Under the pieces are notes generated by a model. It saw only the letters and a program-made list of their open reading frames with translations. It was not told where the DNA came from and made no database searches. DNA of 64,000 nt, taken from NCBI GenBank assembly GCA_963803065.1, contig CAWDKW010000013.1, forward strand, positions 165,452-229,451, written 5' to 3'. A program made the position numbers and the translations under genes. Source of the stretch: DASXMT01 sp963803065 (GTDB lineage Bacteria > Actinomycetota > Acidimicrobiia > Acidimicrobiales > RAAP-2). Shown here piece after piece: positions 43,100 to 51,042 of this stretch; position 1 is the stretch's first letter; the number at the start of each line of letters is the position of its first letter.

Positions 43100-44017
43100 A
43101 TGGAGACACGACGGCTCGGAGACTCCGGTTTGGTGGTCCCGATCGCCGGGCTCGGATGCAACAACTTCGGAATGCGGATCGATCAGGCCCGCGCCATCGA
43201 CGTGGTGAACGCTGCGCTGGACGTCGAGGTCAACTTCTTCGACACCGCCCGCTCCTATGGCGGCGGCCTGTCGGAGGAGTTCTTGGGAGTGGCCCTCGGC
43301 GGGCGCCGCGACCAGGTGGTCGTGGCCACCAAGTTCGGAAGTGCGCGGCTCGAGAGCCGCGGGTCGCGAGCCGAGCTGATCCGCTCGGTCGAGGCCAGCC
43401 TTCGGGCGCTCGACACCGACTGGATCGACCTGTTGCAGCTGCATGCCCCCGACCCCCGCACGCCCATCGACGAAACCCTCGACGCCCTGGACACCCTGGT
43501 GCGGGCGGGCAAGGTTCGCTACGTCGGTTGCTCCAACTTCTCGGGCTGGATGATCGCCGACGCGGCCTGGACGGCTCGTACGCGCAACGACACCCCGTTC
43601 ATCTCGGTGCAGAACCAGTGGAGCCTCCTCAGTCGGGAGATCGAAGGTGAGGTGACCTCGGCGGCGCAGAAGTTCGGCCTGGGCGTGCTGCCCTATTTCC
43701 CACTGGCGTCGGGCCTGCTCACCGGCAAGATCCGGCCGGGCCAGTCGGCCCCGGGCGACAGCCGGCTCTCGGTCCAGGGCTTCGACCGGGTGGTCACCCC
43801 GGAGAACATCGAGAAGGTCGAACGGCTCCGAGCCTGGGCTGAGCAGCGGGGCTGGAGCGTGACCCGACTGGCCCTGTCCTGGCTGGCCAGCCACCCGGTG
43901 GTGGGGTCGGTCATCGCCGGCGCCACCTCCCCCCAGCAGGTGCGGGAGAACGCCGAAGCAACGGTCAGTGACCTGACCCCCGAAGAGGTGTCCGAGGTGG
44001 GCGCGCTGGTCAGCTAG
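43100..44017 (+). CDS. Aldo/keto reductase
   Basis: 305-residue NAD(P)H-dependent (alpha/beta)8 reductase. The catalytic tetrad is visible as Asp48 (FFDTARSY), Tyr53, Lys78 (VATKFG) and His115 (LLQLHAPD). QNQWSLLSREIEGEV and the C-terminal GATSPQQVRENAEA cofactor segment are typical of the YajO/Gpr-like group. Substrate unknown. I chose ATG 43100 over TTG/ATG codons further up because of the -10 spacing. Confidence 0.88.
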   Translation: METRRLGDSGLVVPIAGLGCNNFGMRIDQARAIDVVNAALDVEVNFFDTARSYGGGLSEEFLGVALGGRRDQVVVATKFGSARLESRGSRAELIRSVEASLRALDTDWIDLLQLHAPDPRTPIDETLDALDTLVRAGKVRYVGCSNFSGWMIADAAWTARTRNDTPFISVQNQWSLLSREIEGEVTSAAQKFGLGVLPYFPLASGLLTGKIRPGQSAPGDSRLSVQGFDRVVTPENIEKVERLRAWAEQRGWSVTRLALSWLASHPVVGSVIAGATSPQQVRENAEATVSDLTPEEVSEVGALVS

Positions 44018-44066
44018 CCCAGGCCTGGCCGACGGCGCGAGGTCCAGGCCCAAGGCCGGCGCCCGC

Positions 44067-44813
44067 CTACGTCTTGGCCGCGTCGAAGCGGTAGCCCACG
44101 CCCCGGATGGTGGTGATCAGCTTCGGTGTGGAGGGATCCTCCTCGACGTGACTCCGTAGCCGCTTGATGTGCACGTCGAGCGTCTTCGTGTCCCCGTAGT
44201 AGTCCGACCCCCAGATGCGGTCGATGAGGACGTCGCGGGTGAGGACCCGCCCGGCGTTCTCCATCAAGAGGGACAGGAGCTCGAACTCCTTGCGGCGGAG
44301 GTGGACGTCATCGCCCCGGACGAAGACCAGGTGCCGGTCGGGGTCGACCTGGATGCCGCCGGCCTCGAGCACGGAGCGCCCGCCGTAGTCGGCGGAGTTG
44401 TCCGACCCTCCGGCGCCCGAGACGGGGTCGGGAACGGGCGTGCGCCGCAGGACCGCCCGCATCCGGGCCACGAGCTCCCTGAGCCGATAGGGCTTGGACA
44501 CGTAGTCGTCGGCTCCCACCTCGAGGCCGACCACGGTGTCGATCTCGGTGCCCTTGGCCGTCACCATGATGATCGGTACCGACGATCGGGCCCGGATGGA
44601 CCGGCACACGTCGATGCCCGACATCTTGGGCAGCATCAGGTCGAGCAGGATGAGGTCGGGCTCGACAGCATCGAACAGCCGCAGCGCCTCCCGTCCGTCC
44701 CGGGCCACCGTCACATCGAACCCTTCGCGGGCCAGCCCCACGACCAGGGCGTCCACGAAGGACTCCTCATCCTCGGCGAGCAGTACCTTCGTTTGGGAGG
44801 TGTCCGGTTCCAT
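44067..44813 (-). CDS. regX3: RegX3-like response regulator
   Basis: 248-residue OmpR/PhoB-type regulator. The receiver domain has acidic pocket AEDEE, phosphoacceptor Asp58 in LLDLMLPKMSG and Lys in VSKPYRLREL. The C-terminal winged helix includes LRRKEFELLSLLMENAGRVLTRDVLIDRIWG and the recognition segment TKTLDVHIKRLRSHVEED. It follows the sensor gene by 11 bases, the senX3-regX3 order that controls phosphate starvation in mycobacteria. Assignment to phosphate control is by similarity and order; no phoU or pst gene is adjacent. Confidence 0.85.
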   Translation of the reverse strand: MEPDTSQTKVLLAEDEESFVDALVVGLAREGFDVTVARDGREALRLFDAVEPDLILLDLMLPKMSGIDVCRSIRARSSVPIIMVTAKGTEIDTVVGLEVGADDYVSKPYRLRELVARMRAVLRRTPVPDPVSGAGGSDNSADYGGRSVLEAGGIQVDPDRHLVFVRGDDVHLRRKEFELLSLLMENAGRVLTRDVLIDRIWGSDYYGDTKTLDVHIKRLRSHVEEDPSTPKLITTIRGVGYRFDAAKT

Positions 44814-44824
44814 GATGGTCTGGT

Positions 44825-46051
44825 TTAGGAAAGGTACTCGGGAGGATTGGGAAGGATCAGGGTGAACGTGGATCCCTCGCCCTCACGGGAGGCTACCTCC
44901 ACCCGGCCCTGGTGGTTGCTGGCCACGTGGCGCACGATGGACAGGCCCAGCCCTGTCCCGCCGGTCTCCCGGCTGCGCCCGTGGTCGACCCGGTAGAACC
45001 GCTCGAAGATCCGCTCGAGGTCACGGGCTGGGATCCCGACCCCGGCGTCGGCCACCGCCAGGTGGACCTCGCCGTCGGCCTGGCTACCCGTGACCCGGAT
45101 GATGCCGTTCTCGTAGGAGAAGGTGACCGCGTTCTCGAGCAGGCTGTGAATGGCCGACACCAGCTGCCGCCGGTCGCCGAGCACGTAGACGGGAGGGTCG
45201 GGCTCGTGCAGCTCGATGGTGATCTTGCGTTGTTCTGCGGCCGACTGGACCCGCTCCACCGCCTCGGCCATGACCAGGTTGATGTAGATGGGCTCGCGGG
45301 GTGGGGCCTCCTCGGACTCGATCCGGGTGAGGTCCAACAGGTCGTCGATGATCCGGCTGACCCGGAAGGCCTCGGTGTGGATCCGGGAGGCCAGCCGTTG
45401 GCCGATCTCGGGGTCGGGTTCGACGGTGAGGGTCTCGGCCAGCAGGCCGAGGGCGCCCATGGGCGTCTTCAGCTCGTGGCTGACGTTGGCCACGAAGTCG
45501 CGGCGGATCTCCTCCAGCCGGCGGCGCTCCGAGATGTCGTCGATGATGGCGATCACCCCGAGGGGACGCCGTCCGTCGTCGATCAGCCGGGTGCTGACGT
45601 TGAGCGTCTGGCGGGGCGGCCCGTAGAGGTCGAGGGTGCGCTCGGCCGAGCCGTCGTGCCAGGCGTTCTCGAGCAGCTCGGTGACCGCCTGGGTGGCCAG
45701 GGCATCCCCGTGCCTGGAGCCCATGAGGGCCATGGCCCGGGCGTTGCGGAACACCATCTCCCCGTTCTCGTCGCAGACGATGACCCCCTGGGGCAGGGTG
45801 TCGAGGGCGCGCCGGAGGCGGATGGCACCGGCGCTCGATTCGGCCACCGCCTCGGCCGCCTCCCCGGTGATCTGCTCGAGCTGGCTGAGGACCATCTCGA
45901 CGCCTCGTTCGTTGGTGACGTCCACTCCCAGCCTGGAGGCCAGGGACGTGAGCCGTTGTTGCAGGCCGCGGCGCCCGGAACGCCGCCCCAGCCAGGCGGC
46001 GATGACGATCAGGAGCACCACGACTACGCCCGCGGCGATGTACCAGTACAT
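44825..46051 (-). CDS. senX3: SenX3-like sensor histidine kinase
   Basis: About 408 residues. One N-terminal membrane helix (4-20), a PAS domain (about 80-175, LDTLPQGVIVCDENGEMVF), the dimerisation helix with His192 in FVANVSHELKTPMGAL, then the ATP-binding domain with an N-box LLENAVTFS, DAGVGIP and GTGLGLSIV. The single helix and cytoplasmic PAS match SenX3 rather than two-helix PhoR. ATG 46051 has GGAG upstream. Divergent from the secretion-like operon. Confidence 0.85.
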   Translation of the reverse strand: MYWYIAAGVVVVLLIVIAAWLGRRSGRRGLQQRLTSLASRLGVDVTNERGVEMVLSQLEQITGEAAEAVAESSAGAIRLRRALDTLPQGVIVCDENGEMVFRNARAMALMGSRHGDALATQAVTELLENAWHDGSAERTLDLYGPPRQTLNVSTRLIDDGRRPLGVIAIIDDISERRRLEEIRRDFVANVSHELKTPMGALGLLAETLTVEPDPEIGQRLASRIHTEAFRVSRIIDDLLDLTRIESEEAPPREPIYINLVMAEAVERVQSAAEQRKITIELHEPDPPVYVLGDRRQLVSAIHSLLENAVTFSYENGIIRVTGSQADGEVHLAVADAGVGIPARDLERIFERFYRVDHGRSRETGGTGLGLSIVRHVASNHQGRVEVASREGEGSTFTLILPNPPEYLS

Positions 46052-46148
46052 ATAGCGGTGCTCCACCACCTCAGTGTTGCAGGTCGAAGCCAGGCCTGCG
46101 CCACGCCGGTTCCTGGGGATAGGGAGACATGAAAATACATAAAAAGTA

Positions 46149-46177
46149 TTGAACGGGAGTCTGGCCCTCCGTAGTCT
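46149..46177 (+). promoter_or_regulatory. Promoter of the type IV secretion-like operon
   Basis: TTGAAC (46149-46154), 17 bases, then TAGTCT (46172-46177), six bases before ATG 46184. An A/T-rich stretch (46130-46150) lies just upstream. This is the best -35/-10 pair in the window. Confidence 0.65.
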
Positions 46178-46183
46178 TGGCCC

Positions 46184-46483
46184 ATGACGATCTCCCGTTT
46201 CCTCCCCACCGATGTCACCCTCACCCCGGACACCGGGTCGCTTCCCGGCGGCCAGGTCCTCCAGCACCTCATGAACGGCTTGGGAGGGTGGGCTCTCGCC
46301 CTCGCCCTCGCCGGGCTGCTGATCGGCGCGGCCGCCTGGGCGCTCGGCTCCCACGGCCAGAACTACCAGCAGTCATTCGTCGGCCGGCGAGCCGTGCTGA
46401 TATCCGGGCTGGCCGCGCTCCTGATCGGTGCCGGCCCGGCCATCGTGAATTTCTTCTTCAAGGCCGGACAGGGCGTGCACTGA
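46184..46483 (+). CDS. Pilin-like small membrane protein (VirB2/TrbC-like, DUF6112 type)
   Basis: 99 residues with two hydrophobic helices (about 33-52 and 71-92) separated by a short basic loop, the layout of VirB2/TrbC pilins and of actinobacterial DUF6112 proteins. There is no clear signal peptidase site, so processing is uncertain. It is first in the operon and directly precedes a VirB6-like gene, the order common in conjugation loci. Confidence 0.65.
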   Translation: MTISRFLPTDVTLTPDTGSLPGGQVLQHLMNGLGGWALALALAGLLIGAAAWALGSHGQNYQQSFVGRRAVLISGLAALLIGAGPAIVNFFFKAGQGVH

Positions 46484-46485
46484 CG

Positions 46486-48078
46486 GTGGGCGTTCCCGCC
46501 ATTCCCGGGCTCTCGTGCTCGTCGGCAGCCGCCGCGTTGGGGGCGTCAGGGCTGGGCCCGGCGTGCCAGGGCGCGCTCGGAGCAGCGGCCGGACCGGTGT
46601 CGTCCTTGCCGTCCCAGGTGGCCGGATTCGGCGCCGACAGCGTCCTGAACGCCGCGGCCAACTGGGTCACCAGCGGCGCCACCTGGCTGCTCGGTCAGAT
46701 CGGGACCGCCCTGCAGTCGTCGACCCAGATCGACCTCGGTGCCTCCTGGTTCACCACCCACTTCGAGACCATGGCCGCTCTGGCCGGGGTGGTCATCGTG
46801 CCCTTGCTCTTGCTCGGGGTCGTCCAGGCCATCCACCGGCAGTCGACCTCGATGCTGCTGCGATCGATCCTCGTCAACGTGCCGGTCGCCCTGCTGCTCA
46901 CCGGTGCGGCGGTGAAGCTGGTCCAGCTGGGGTTGGCCCTGGTGGACGCCATGAGCTCCGACGTCGCCCACGGCGCCGGTCTCGACACCGGCCATTTCCT
47001 GTCGGCCACCGTCTCGGCCTTGAGCGGCCCGCTGGCCGGCGCCCCGGCCACGCCCGCCTTCGTACTCTTCCTGGGGGGCCTGGCTGTCGTCTTCGGGTCC
47101 TTTCTCTTGTGGATCGAGCTGATGGTGCGGGCGGCCGCTGTCTATGTGGCCGTCCTCTTCCTGCCGTTGGCCCTGGCCAGCTTGGCCTGGCCGGCCGTGG
47201 CCCACTGGTGCCGCCGGCTGGTCGACGTGCTGGTGGGCCTGATCCTGTCCAAGTTCGTCATCGTCACCGTGCTCAGCCTGGCCGTGAGCGCTCTGGCCGG
47301 CGGGACCAACGGCCAGGGCAGCGGCGGAGGGTTCTCTGCGGTTCTCGGCGGTGCTGCGCTGTTGTTGCTCGCAGCAGCAGCGCCGTGGGCCCTGTTCCGC
47401 CTGCTCCCCTTCGCCGAGGCGGCGGCGATCAGCCACCTCGAGGGCGTCGGCCTCCGGAGCGCACAGACCATGGCCGGGCCGACGAAGCGCCTGGCCCAGT
47501 CAGCGCTGAAGTCGGCCGGCACCGGCGCTGCGGGCGCTGCGGGCGCTGCGGGCGCGTTGGCCCTGGCCGCTGGACATGCGGTCGGCGCATCGGGGACGAG
47601 CGTGGCCGGAGGAGGAGCCGACGGTGGCGCCGCCCGGTCGACAGGGGCATCGCCGGCTCGGGCGGCTCAGGCCTCCGTTCGAGCTGTGGGGGAGGAGACC
47701 GAACCCGGGTCGAGCGTGCCCTCGTATCCAGTGTCGGAGGAGGGCTCGGATGCCTTCCGGAAGGCGTGGGAGGAAATGGAGGCGGGGCTGGCCGGCGCGG
47801 CCTCATCCCCGATGGCTGTCTCGACGGGACCGTCAGCCCTGTCATTCGGGTCATCATCGACGCCGTCATCGACGCCGTCATCGGGGCCGCGACCCGGCGC
47901 CTCGAAGCCGAGCGTGAACGGCTCGAGCCGCGCACTTCCAGCATCGTCTGGCTCCAACCGTCTCCACGTGCTCGGGCACGACGACCTCGGTCCCCAGCTG
48001 CGGTGGGTGGGTGACCGGCCGAGCGACGGGGGATCCAGCGGGCACGACGGCGAGGGCGGCGGCCACCGTGGCTCGTGA
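46486..48078 (+). CDS. VirB6/TrbL-like polytopic membrane protein
   Basis: 530 residues. A hydrophobic half (about 30-310) has six or so membrane segments, including GVVIVPLLLLGVVQAI, LFLGGLAVVFGSFLLWIELMVRAAAVYVAVLFLPLALA and a Gly-rich loop before the last helix. The C-terminal 200 residues are Ala/Gly/Ser-rich and probably disordered. VirB6/TrbL proteins form the inner-membrane channel of type IV secretion systems. It starts at GTG 46486, two bases after the pilin-like stop, and its end overlaps the next gene. Confidence 0.75.
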   Translation: MGVPAIPGLSCSSAAAALGASGLGPACQGALGAAAGPVSSLPSQVAGFGADSVLNAAANWVTSGATWLLGQIGTALQSSTQIDLGASWFTTHFETMAALAGVVIVPLLLLGVVQAIHRQSTSMLLRSILVNVPVALLLTGAAVKLVQLGLALVDAMSSDVAHGAGLDTGHFLSATVSALSGPLAGAPATPAFVLFLGGLAVVFGSFLLWIELMVRAAAVYVAVLFLPLALASLAWPAVAHWCRRLVDVLVGLILSKFVIVTVLSLAVSALAGGTNGQGSGGGFSAVLGGAALLLLAAAAPWALFRLLPFAEAAAISHLEGVGLRSAQTMAGPTKRLAQSALKSAGTGAAGAAGAAGALALAAGHAVGASGTSVAGGGADGGAARSTGASPARAAQASVRAVGEETEPGSSVPSYPVSEEGSDAFRKAWEEMEAGLAGAASSPMAVSTGPSALSFGSSSTPSSTPSSGPRPGASKPSVNGSSRALPASSGSNRLHVLGHDDLGPQLRWVGDRPSDGGSSGHDGEGGGHRGS

Positions 48079-49624
48079 GCTCAGCGACGAGCGGGTCCGC
48101 TACCGGTTCGGCCCGCTCGAGCAGCGGGGACTGATCGCCGGCTGGCGCGGCGGGCAGATCATCGCGGTGGCGGCAGGGCTGGTGATCGCCATGCTCTCCC
48201 TCCGGTCTCATCCGACCGTGGGTGGCGTGATCCTGGCGCTTGCCTTCGTGTCCGTGGGCACGGCCGTAGGGTGCTGGCCGATCCGCGGCCGTACCGCCGA
48301 GCAGTGGCTCCCCGTCGTTCTCCACTGGGTCAGCGAGGGGCTCGGGGGTGGCCGCCGCCGGGTGACCGAGGTGCCGGGTCTGGGCCATGTCGCCGCTGGC
48401 CGGCCCGGATCGGGGCGGGTGGCCGTCGCCCCGCCGCACGGGAGCACCCGCCGATCGGGGCGGCCGCCCGGGGTCTTCGAAGGAGTCCGGCTGACGGCGA
48501 CCCCGGCCGACCTCGCTCATGGCTGGGCGCCGGCCGGAGCGGTGGTCGATGGGCGGGCGCGCACCATCACCGGTGTCCTGGCCCTGCGGGGCCATGACTT
48601 CGCCCTTCTCGGCCAGGCCGAGCAGGACCGACGTATCGCGTCATGGTCCCGGGTCCTGGCCTCGCTCTCCCGCGAGGGCTCCGACGTCCATCGGCTCCAG
48701 TGGGTCGAGTCGTGCCTGCCCGATGACGGCGACGCCGTCCGTGACCACGTGCGCGACCACGCCGTGCTCGGGCCCGAGACCCGGCCCGGTCGGTCCTACG
48801 CCAGCCTGGTCGACACCTCGACGCCGGTCACCCGGCGGCACCGGGTGCTGGTCCCGCTCACCGTCCACACCGGCCGCTCCGCCCGCGCCATCCGCGCCTC
48901 GGGTGGCGGCCATGCCGGCGCGTCGGCCGTGTTGTTGCGCGAACTGGCGGCCCTCCAGCGGCAACTCCAGGCGGCCGACGTCACCGTCGACGGGGTGCTC
49001 GGTCCCGAGGCGCTGGCGTCGGTGTGCCGGGAGGCGGGATCGGCGCTGTTCGCAGCGGCCGGGCCCGAGCGGTCCGGACGGGGCCGGGTCGCCGCAGTGG
49101 CGCCGTCGACGACCTGGCCCTGGCCCACGGCCATGGAGGCGACGTGGGACGCCGTCCGCACCGACGCCACGTGGCACACGACCTACTGGATCGCCGAGTG
49201 GCCGAGGGTCGAGGTCACCCCGGACTTCCTCGGGCCGCTGCTCTTCTCGCCGGTACGGCGCACCATGGCGGTCACCATGGAGCCGGTCAGCCCGTCCCGG
49301 GCGGCCCGGCAGGTGGCCCACGCCCGCACCTCGGACCTGGCCGACGGCGAGCTCCGCCGCCGAGGGGGCTTCCTGGTCACGGCCAGGCACAAGCGGGAGC
49401 GGGAGGGGGTGGAGCAACGCGACGTCGAGCTGACCGACGGCCACGCCCAGTACCGGTTCTCGGGCTATGTGACCGTCACCGGTGCGTCGAGGGACCAGCT
49501 CCGGGAGGCGTGCGCCGAGATCGAGCAGGCCGCCGGGCAGGCCCGCATCGAGCTGCGCCTCCTCTACGGCGAACAGGACAAGGCCTTCACCTGCACCCTC
49601 CCGCTGGGCCGGGGCCTCTCGTGA
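48068..49624 (+). CDS. SCO6880-family protein of conjugation-type loci
   Basis: About 518 residues. The start VARELSDERVRYRFGPLEQRGLIAGWRGGQ and two hydrophobic helices (about 33-75) match SCO6880-family proteins. The rest is soluble, with TWPWPTAMEATWDAVRTDATWHTTYWIAEWPR and a Gly-rich C-terminal region. In actinobacterial elements these occupy the position of VirB3 plus the N-terminal part of VirB4. GTG 48068 gives the family N-terminus; GTG 48011 would add 19 residues. It overlaps the ATPase gene (GTGA). Confidence 0.75.
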   Translation: MARELSDERVRYRFGPLEQRGLIAGWRGGQIIAVAAGLVIAMLSLRSHPTVGGVILALAFVSVGTAVGCWPIRGRTAEQWLPVVLHWVSEGLGGGRRRVTEVPGLGHVAAGRPGSGRVAVAPPHGSTRRSGRPPGVFEGVRLTATPADLAHGWAPAGAVVDGRARTITGVLALRGHDFALLGQAEQDRRIASWSRVLASLSREGSDVHRLQWVESCLPDDGDAVRDHVRDHAVLGPETRPGRSYASLVDTSTPVTRRHRVLVPLTVHTGRSARAIRASGGGHAGASAVLLRELAALQRQLQAADVTVDGVLGPEALASVCREAGSALFAAAGPERSGRGRVAAVAPSTTWPWPTAMEATWDAVRTDATWHTTYWIAEWPRVEVTPDFLGPLLFSPVRRTMAVTMEPVSPSRAARQVAHARTSDLADGELRRRGGFLVTARHKREREGVEQRDVELTDGHAQYRFSGYVTVTGASRDQLREACAEIEQAAGQARIELRLLYGEQDKAFTCTLPLGRGLS

Positions 49625-51042
49625 GGGCGCCCATGCCCCGGGTGCCGGCCCACGTGGCCACCACGCGGCACCTGGGCGCGGCCTACCCCTTGGTCAGCGA
49701 GGCCGGGCTCGGGCACCACGGCGTGCTCATCGGACGCGACCTGCTCGGTGGCTCGTTCGTCTACGACCCCTTCTCGCTCTACCACGAGGGGGTGGTGACC
49801 AACCCCAACATGGTCGTCTTCGGCCAGATCGGGCGGGGCAAGAGCTCGTTCGTCAAGTCCTACCTGTGGCGCCAGGCCGTGTTCGGCCGGCAGGCGTGGG
49901 TCGTCGACCCAAAAGGGGAGTACGGCCCCTTGGCCCGGGCCTGGGGCGTGCGACCCGTCGCCTTGTACCCGGGCGGATCAATTCGGCTCAACCCACTGGA
50001 CATCGCGGCCAGCGGGACGGGCCAGGGCTCAGCGGCCAGCGGGACGGGCCAGGGCTCAGCGGCAAGCGGGACGGGCCAGGGCTCAGCGGCCAGCGGGCCA
50101 GACGACGAGGCGTGGAGGCGGCGTATCGAGCTGACCGCCTCTCTGGCCGTCTCGTGCCTCGGTCGCGATCTCCTGCCCCGCGAGCGCGCCGCCGTCGACG
50201 CGGCATTGACCGACGCCACGGCCCGGGCTAGCTCGGCGCCGACGCTTCCCCAGGTGGTCAGCGCCCTGTTGGACCCGACGGCCGAAGCGGCGCGCGACCT
50301 CCGCACCGAGCGGCTCACCTTGATGGAGGACGGCCGCGACGTGGCCCTCGAGCTGCGACGCCTGGTCCACGGGGACCTGCGCGGCATGTTCGACGGCCCC
50401 ACCACTCCCGGTCTGCGGCTCGACGCCCCGCTGATGGTTCTCGACCTCGCCGCGGTATACAACTCGCCCGCACTGGGCGTCCTCATGGCCTGTGCCACCG
50501 CCTGGCTCCAGGGGGCGCTCATGTCCCAGCGCCGCCATCAGGTGGTGGTCGTCGTCGACGAAGCGTGGGCCATCCTGTCCAACCTGGGGGTGGCCCGGTG
50601 GCTGCAGGCGTCATGGAAGCTGTCCCGGGCCTTCGGGGTAGCCAACATGGCCGTGCTCCATCGGCTGTCCGACCTGCACGCCGTCGGTGCGTCCGACTCC
50701 GAGCAGGTGAGTCTGGCCGAAGGGCTGCTGGCCGACTCGGAGACGAGGGTCGTCTATGCGCAGTCCCCCGGAGAGGTGGAACGGACCGGCGACGTCCTCG
50801 GCCTGACCGAGACCGAGGCGGCCCTGGTCACCCAGCTGCGACGGGGCGTGGCCCTCTGGAAGGTGGGCCAGCGCTCCTTCCTGGTGGAGCACCGGCTGTC
50901 CGACGAGGAACAGGAGATCATCGATACCGACCGCGCCATGGCCGGCGCCGATGTCACTGTGGGCAGGGACGTTCCCGACCGTGCCGATGTCGCCGGATGC
51001 GAAGAGGTCGCCGGGGCTCCCTTCGTCTCGAGGACGGGATGA
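49621..51042 (+). CDS. VirB4/TraC-like ATPase
   Basis: 473 residues. Walker A is FGQIGRGKSS (residues 68-77), the adjacent strand AWVVDPKGEY is typical, and Walker B is VVVVVDEAW near residue 308. The C-terminal part has WLQASWKLSRAFGVANMAVLHRLSDL and a sensor-like ARVVY region. VirB4 ATPases power type IV secretion. A 27-base repeat adds a Gly/Ser-rich loop at residues 129-159. It lacks the usual VirB4 N-terminal domain, which the preceding SCO6880 gene may supply. Confidence 0.82.
   Translation: MRAPMPRVPAHVATTRHLGAAYPLVSEAGLGHHGVLIGRDLLGGSFVYDPFSLYHEGVVTNPNMVVFGQIGRGKSSFVKSYLWRQAVFGRQAWVVDPKGEYGPLARAWGVRPVALYPGGSIRLNPLDIAASGTGQGSAASGTGQGSAASGTGQGSAASGPDDEAWRRRIELTASLAVSCLGRDLLPRERAAVDAALTDATARASSAPTLPQVVSALLDPTAEAARDLRTERLTLMEDGRDVALELRRLVHGDLRGMFDGPTTPGLRLDAPLMVLDLAAVYNSPALGVLMACATAWLQGALMSQRRHQVVVVVDEAWAILSNLGVARWLQASWKLSRAFGVANMAVLHRLSDLHAVGASDSEQVSLAEGLLADSETRVVYAQSPGEVERTGDVLGLTETEAALVTQLRRGVALWKVGQRSFLVEHRLSDEEQEIIDTDRAMAGADVTVGRDVPDRADVAGCEEVAGAPFVSRTG
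50005..50097 (+). repeat. 27-bp in-frame repeat in the VirB4-like gene
   Basis: Three 27-base copies (50005-50031, 50032-50058 and 50059-50085; the third has one change) plus a partial fourth. They encode AASGTGQGS units. Confidence 0.9.

Noticed and set aside
48011..48067. SCO6880 start at GTG 48011
   Set aside because: Adds a low-complexity stretch inside the TrbL-like gene; GTG 48068 begins next to the family N-terminus.
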